A stretch of 16,475 nucleotides of DNA from SSC3 sp035477015. Lineage in GTDB: Bacteria > Actinomycetota > Actinomycetes > Propionibacteriales > Nocardioidaceae. Of the stretch, positions 13,618-16,475 are shown in pieces (the stretch's first letter is position 1; each line of letters opens with the position of its first letter). The position numbers were made by a program, and so were the translations under genes. The stretch is taken from NCBI GenBank assembly GCA_035477015.1, contig DATILB010000230.1:1-16475 (forward strand), read 5' to 3'. The notes below the pieces were generated by a model. It was not told where the DNA came from. It saw only the letters and a program-made list of their open reading frames with translations, and made no database searches.

Positions 13618-14793
13618 CCCGACGGTCAGTGCCGCGATCGCGGTAGTGACGGGTACGGCGAGCACGAGCCCGATCCCGCTGGCGAGCGTCCGCACGATTT
13701 CCTCCGAGATCGACTCAAGCGACAACGTGTCAAGCACCGGCTGGCTGTAAAGGGTGATGACCAGCAGTAAGGCGAGCGCGCTGCCGGCGTATGCGAAGAC
13801 GAGCGTGTAGATCGTCGACGCGATGTGGTCGCGCCCGATCCGCATGCCGCTGGTGAACAGCTCCCGGCGAGTGAGGGACGGTCCTGCCGCCCTTAGTTCC
13901 CAGACCGCCGAGGACTGGGTGATCGTCACGTCGTTCAGGATGCCGAGCCCGGCGACGACGAGCGCACACATGAGCAGGCCGCGGTAGTCGAGGTCTCCGG
14001 CCAGCGCCGTCAGGTATGCGCTGTCCTCATTCGAGACACCGGTGAGCAGGGCAGCCCGAACTGCAACCTCGCCCAGCCCTGCGGTTATGACGATGCCGAC
14101 GAGCGTGCCCGCCAGTGCGGCACTCGTGCGCACCGTAGGCCCGTGCGTCAGATAGAGCACACCGAACATGATCGCGGCCGAGCCGGTCAGTGCTACCGCT
14201 ATCCCCGACGAGCCCGCGAGCAGGGCCGGCAGCATGAACTGGAAGAGCAGGATGCCGCCGATGCCGAGGCTGACCAGGGCGAGGATGCCGCGCAGGCGGG
14301 CGACGGCAGCAACCACGAGGACGAAGATCGCTCCCATGATCCACAGCGGGGTGAGCCGATCGACCTTGTCGAAGGCGTACTGGGCCTCCTGCCCCGGCTG
14401 CGGAGGGAGCCTCATCAGCCGGATGCTGTCCCCGGATGTCAGGCCAGCCTTGATGAGGGCCGTCGGCACCGGCACTGTCTGCTCGGTGCCGGCTTCCGGC
14501 CCCTCGTCCAGCTTGGCCTTGGCCTTCCCACAGGTGTCGTCCGTCGACCGCTCATCGGCACAGGCCGGGAGTACGTCGGTCACCGTCGCGTCCTGGTAGG
14601 TAACCCGTTCTGCGGCGTACGGGGAGCCCTCCCGAAGCTGGTCGACCTTGTCGCCGTCGGGCCACAGCATGACCACCCCGGCGACGGTCGCGAGAGCGCA
14701 CAGCAGCAGAAATCCGAGCAGTACGACGACGGCGCTGCGGGCCAACGGGACGTTCGTAGGGACGGCGTGGGAGTGCGGGTGCGAGCCAGCCAT
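13573..14793 (-). CDS. YibE/F family membrane protein
   Basis: A 406-residue membrane protein with the YibE/F layout: N-terminal helix (about 19-43), an extracytoplasmic region (44-147) and then a bundle of about seven helices. The conserved GILNDVTITQSSAVWELR segment and SGMRIGRDHIASTIYTLVFAYAG are hallmarks of the family. The N-terminus is His-rich (SHPHSHA, H5/H7/H9), and the outer region has two Cys (78 and 88). The family is uncharacterised; a transport role is often assumed. ATG 14793 is 6 nt after TAGGGT, so translation is probably leaderless. The 3' end overlaps the convergent small membrane protein gene by 45 bp. Confidence 0.9.
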   Translation of the reverse strand: MAGSHPHSHAVPTNVPLARSAVVVLLGFLLLCALATVAGVVMLWPDGDKVDQLREGSPYAAERVTYQDATVTDVLPACADERSTDDTCGKAKAKLDEGPEAGTEQTVPVPTALIKAGLTSGDSIRLMRLPPQPGQEAQYAFDKVDRLTPLWIMGAIFVLVVAAVARLRGILALVSLGIGGILLFQFMLPALLAGSSGIAVALTGSAAIMFGVLYLTHGPTVRTSAALAGTLVGIVITAGLGEVAVRAALLTGVSNEDSAYLTALAGDLDYRGLLMCALVVAGLGILNDVTITQSSAVWELRAAGPSLTRRELFTSGMRIGRDHIASTIYTLVFAYAGSALALLLVITLYSQPVLDTLSLESISEEIVRTLASGIGLVLAVPVTTAIAALTVGSPHEDEVDAYQRRH

Positions 14794-14799
14794 GCCTCG

Positions 14800-14805
14800 A
14801 CCCTA
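14800..14805 (-). promoter_or_regulatory. -10 hexamer (TAGGGT) for leaderless YibE/F gene
   Basis: Minus-strand TAGGGT, 6-nt spacer, then ATG 14793, with no Shine-Dalgarno sequence. Confidence 0.5.
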
Positions 14806-14884
14806 GAGCGACGCGTGGCGAGATTTGCTCTTCCACGCTGGACACTGACCTCACGCCACGTAATCATCGATCGGGGGGCGAACG

Positions 14885-14896
14885 GGGCATGTGCCC
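14885..14896. repeat. Inverted repeat GGGCA-2-TGCCC before the cNMP-binding gene
   Basis: A perfect 5-bp inverted repeat with a 2-nt centre, 6 nt upstream of the Shine-Dalgarno sequence. It could be an operator or a small leader hairpin; it does not match the GTG-N6-CAC Crp pattern. A weak promoter (TGGACA 14839-14844, 17 nt, AATCAT 14862-14867) lies upstream. Confidence 0.3.
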
Positions 14897-14902
14897 ACGA
14901 AC

Positions 14903-14908
14903 AAGGAG
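14903..14908 (+). promoter_or_regulatory. Shine-Dalgarno (AAGGAG) that fixes the cNMP-binding gene start
   Basis: AAGGAG is 7 nt before ATG 14916. The frame is open upstream to an ATG at 14889, but that start would place the ribosome binding site inside the gene. Confidence 0.7.
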
Positions 14909-14915
14909 TCTGTCG

Positions 14916-15323
14916 ATGGGCTGGAAGAAGCGCGAGCGTGACCGCGTGGAGAGCATGGCCAGGTTCGCTCACCTCAACAAGGAGCAGATCCACAGGATCG
15001 TGGAGCACGGGACGTACCTCACCGTGCCGCCGGACTGGTCGCTGATGATGGAGAACACCGCGGCGGACAAGGCCTACCTGATCCTCGAGGGTGAGGTCTC
15101 GGTGCGGCACGGCAAGGAAGAGATCGCGAAGCTCGGCCCGGGCGCCATGATCGGCGAGATCGCGCTGGTGGCGCACAAGCTGCGCACCGCCACGGTCGTG
15201 TCGGTCACCCCGCTCGAGGTGCTGCACTTCACGGCTGAGGGTCTCCAGGAGCTCGAGGACCAGATTCCGGACTTCCGGAAGGCCCTCGAAGGTCTGACCG
15301 CCGAGCGGCTCGCCGACAAGTAG
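14916..15323 (+). CDS. Stand-alone cyclic-nucleotide-binding domain protein
   Basis: A 135-residue protein that is almost only a cNMP-binding domain (about 15-120). The phosphate-binding cassette is recognisable: GEIAL (80-84) and RTATV (90-94), where the Arg contacts the cyclic phosphate, so binding of cAMP or cGMP is expected. There is no HTH, kinase, acyltransferase or membrane domain, so it is not a Crp-type regulator; it may act as a regulatory subunit for a partner. The N-terminus is basic (MGWKKRERDR). It lies 27 nt upstream of a class III adenylate cyclase on the same strand, suggesting one transcript. Confidence 0.92.
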   Translation: MGWKKRERDRVESMARFAHLNKEQIHRIVEHGTYLTVPPDWSLMMENTAADKAYLILEGEVSVRHGKEEIAKLGPGAMIGEIALVAHKLRTATVVSVTPLEVLHFTAEGLQELEDQIPDFRKALEGLTAERLADK

Positions 15324-15350
15324 CCCGACAAGTACTGGGCCACGAGCCTT

Positions 15351-16463
15351 GTGACCGAGGGCCAAGATCCCACGCTCGAGCTCCGGCCGGTCTCGGTCGA
15401 TCCGGTCCTTGAGGCGCTTGAGCGCTACCTGCTGGGCGGGCCGCGGACCTTGACGCGCCTCGAGGTCGCCGAGCGGGTCGGGGTCTCGCCTGACCGCACG
15501 GAGGCGCTCTGGCGGGCCCTGGGCTTCACGCGGGCGGCCGACGACGACGTCGTCTTCTCGTACGCCGACGTGCGCGCCGTCCAGCTCGCGCTCGAGCTCA
15601 AGGACATCGGGGTCATCGACGAGGAGCGGGAGACCGCCCTCGCACGCACCCTCGGACGGACGTTCAACCGGCTCGCGGAGTGGCAGACCCGGCTCCTCGC
15701 TGAGCTGCTCGAGGGTGCTGCCGGCACCGACCCCGAGGCGGTGGTCGCGCTGGCCGAGGTGGCGATCCCGAAGCTCGAGGAGCTCCAGGGCTACCTGTGG
15801 CGCCGCGCGATCATCGCCAACACCTCGCGGATGCTACTCCACCCGACGGGCGACGAAGGCACGGTCCTGACGGTCGGGTTCGTCGACATCGTCGGCTACA
15901 CCAGCCAGAGCAGGTTGCTCTCGGAGTCCGAGCTCGAGCAGCTCGTCGAGCACTTCGAGAGCGTCAGCAACCACGTGTGTACCGAGTACGACGGCCGGAT
16001 CGTGAAGACCATCGGCGACGAGGTGCTGTTCGTGGCGTACGAGCCGGCCCAAGGAGCGCGGATCGCCCTTGACCTGGTCGAACGGCACGCGCTGGACGAG
16101 CACTACCCACTCGTCAGGGCGGGCGTGGCTCACGGCCCGGTCCTCTCGCGCCTCGGCGACGTCTTCGGCTCGGTCGTGAACATGGCTGCCCGGCTGACGA
16201 CCGTGGCGCGGCCCGGGCGGGTGCTGGTCGACCGACGCATGCGTGAGGAGCTGGAGGGGCTCGAGGAGTTCGAGCTCCGCCGGATGCGGCGTACGTCGGT
16301 GAAGGGCTTCGACCGGCTCGAGCCCACCCGCCTCAAGCGTCCACGGGACACGGACGAGGAACACGAGGGGATGCTCCGGACGCGCGCAGCCGGGCTTCGG
16401 GAAGCCATCGAGGAGACGATCGACGAGGTGACCCCCGACGTCGTGAAGAGGCGCAGATCATGA
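15351..16463 (+). CDS. Class III adenylate cyclase with N-terminal regulatory domain (Rv1264-like)
   Basis: A 370-residue cyclase. The N-terminal part (about 16-160) is an all-helical regulatory domain like that of M. tuberculosis Rv1264, where it inhibits the catalytic domain in a pH-dependent way. The catalytic domain (about 170-340) has the full residue set: metal Asp179 (GFVDIVGYT) and Asp223 (IGDEV), substrate-specifying Lys219 and Asp270 (GDVFGSVVN), and transition-state Asn277 and Arg281. A Lys/Asp pair indicates ATP rather than GTP as substrate. No membrane segment is present. A charged tail (342-370) follows. The start is GTG 15351, without a visible ribosome binding site; it is probably read from the same mRNA as the cNMP-binding gene. 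Its stop overlaps an ATG at 16460. Confidence 0.95.
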   Translation: MTEGQDPTLELRPVSVDPVLEALERYLLGGPRTLTRLEVAERVGVSPDRTEALWRALGFTRAADDDVVFSYADVRAVQLALELKDIGVIDEERETALARTLGRTFNRLAEWQTRLLAELLEGAAGTDPEAVVALAEVAIPKLEELQGYLWRRAIIANTSRMLLHPTGDEGTVLTVGFVDIVGYTSQSRLLSESELEQLVEHFESVSNHVCTEYDGRIVKTIGDEVLFVAYEPAQGARIALDLVERHALDEHYPLVRAGVAHGPVLSRLGDVFGSVVNMAARLTTVARPGRVLVDRRMREELEGLEEFELRRMRRTSVKGFDRLEPTRLKRPRDTDEEHEGMLRTRAAGLREAIEETIDEVTPDVVKRRRS

Positions 16464-16475
16464 CACCACCGACCG
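16460..16475 (+). CDS. Start of a downstream gene, truncated by window end
   Basis: ATG 16460 overlaps the cyclase stop by 4 nt (ATGA), as do other coupled genes here, and its frame stays open to the last base (Met-Thr-Pro-Pro-Thr). Only five codons are visible, so nothing can be said about the product. If real, it is the third member of the cAMP operon. Confidence 0.45.

Noticed and set aside
14806..14915. Crp (GTG-N6-CAC) site upstream of the cNMP-binding gene
   Set aside because: I looked for it because of the cAMP context; no matching half-sites with correct spacing were found.

Overview
The window (16.5 kb, GC-rich) comes from a high-GC Actinomycetota, most likely a Nocardioides-like member of the Nocardioidaceae. 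The evidence is codon composition, the aroA-rsgA-hisN neighbourhood, an IdeR/DtxR-type iron box, frequent GTG starts, and several genes that begin 6-7 nt after a TANNNT hexamer, the pattern of leaderless actinobacterial transcripts. The family-level placement is inference. There is no rRNA, tRNA, CRISPR array, insertion sequence or phage gene. No stretch longer than 300 bases lacks a gene; the longest gap is 133 bp (12751-12883). It reads as an ordinary chromosomal region.

Layout. 2-1225: 3' end of a large secreted repeat protein (three DUF11-like modules, each with a cysteine pair). 1270-3518: aroA (EPSP synthase) and rsgA (30S assembly GTPase), overlapping by 1 nt. 3515-4012 (-): DUF2231 membrane protein. 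4075-4947: hisN-type phosphatase. 4886-5623 (-): multi-pass membrane protein of unknown function. 5709-7134: coupled operon of a two-CBS protein, an FKBP peptidyl-prolyl isomerase and pyroglutamyl peptidase I. 7164-8956 (-): S4 RNA-binding protein, small zf-TFIIB protein and DUF445 membrane protein.

8966-12750 (-): a complete ferric-iron ABC importer (lipoprotein receptor, fused two-domain permease, ATPase) behind an iron box at 12777-12795 that covers its -10. 12884-13617: TagD-like nucleotidyltransferase coupled to a small membrane protein. 13573-14793 (-): YibE/F membrane protein. 14916-16463: a stand-alone cyclic-nucleotide-binding domain protein followed by a class III adenylate cyclase of the Rv1264 type, with a third gene starting at the window edge by ATGA overlap.

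Three of the four convergent pairs overlap at their 3' ends (4, 62 and 45 bp) and the fourth is 29 bp apart, so there is no room for conventional intergenic terminators. The most interesting unit is the cAMP sensor/producer pair at the right end: it looks like a compact signalling module whose output gene is just outside the window. The other genes are recognisable families with conserved catalytic residues, although several (DUF2231, DUF445, the membrane protein at 4886-5623, the zf-TFIIB protein) have no known function.
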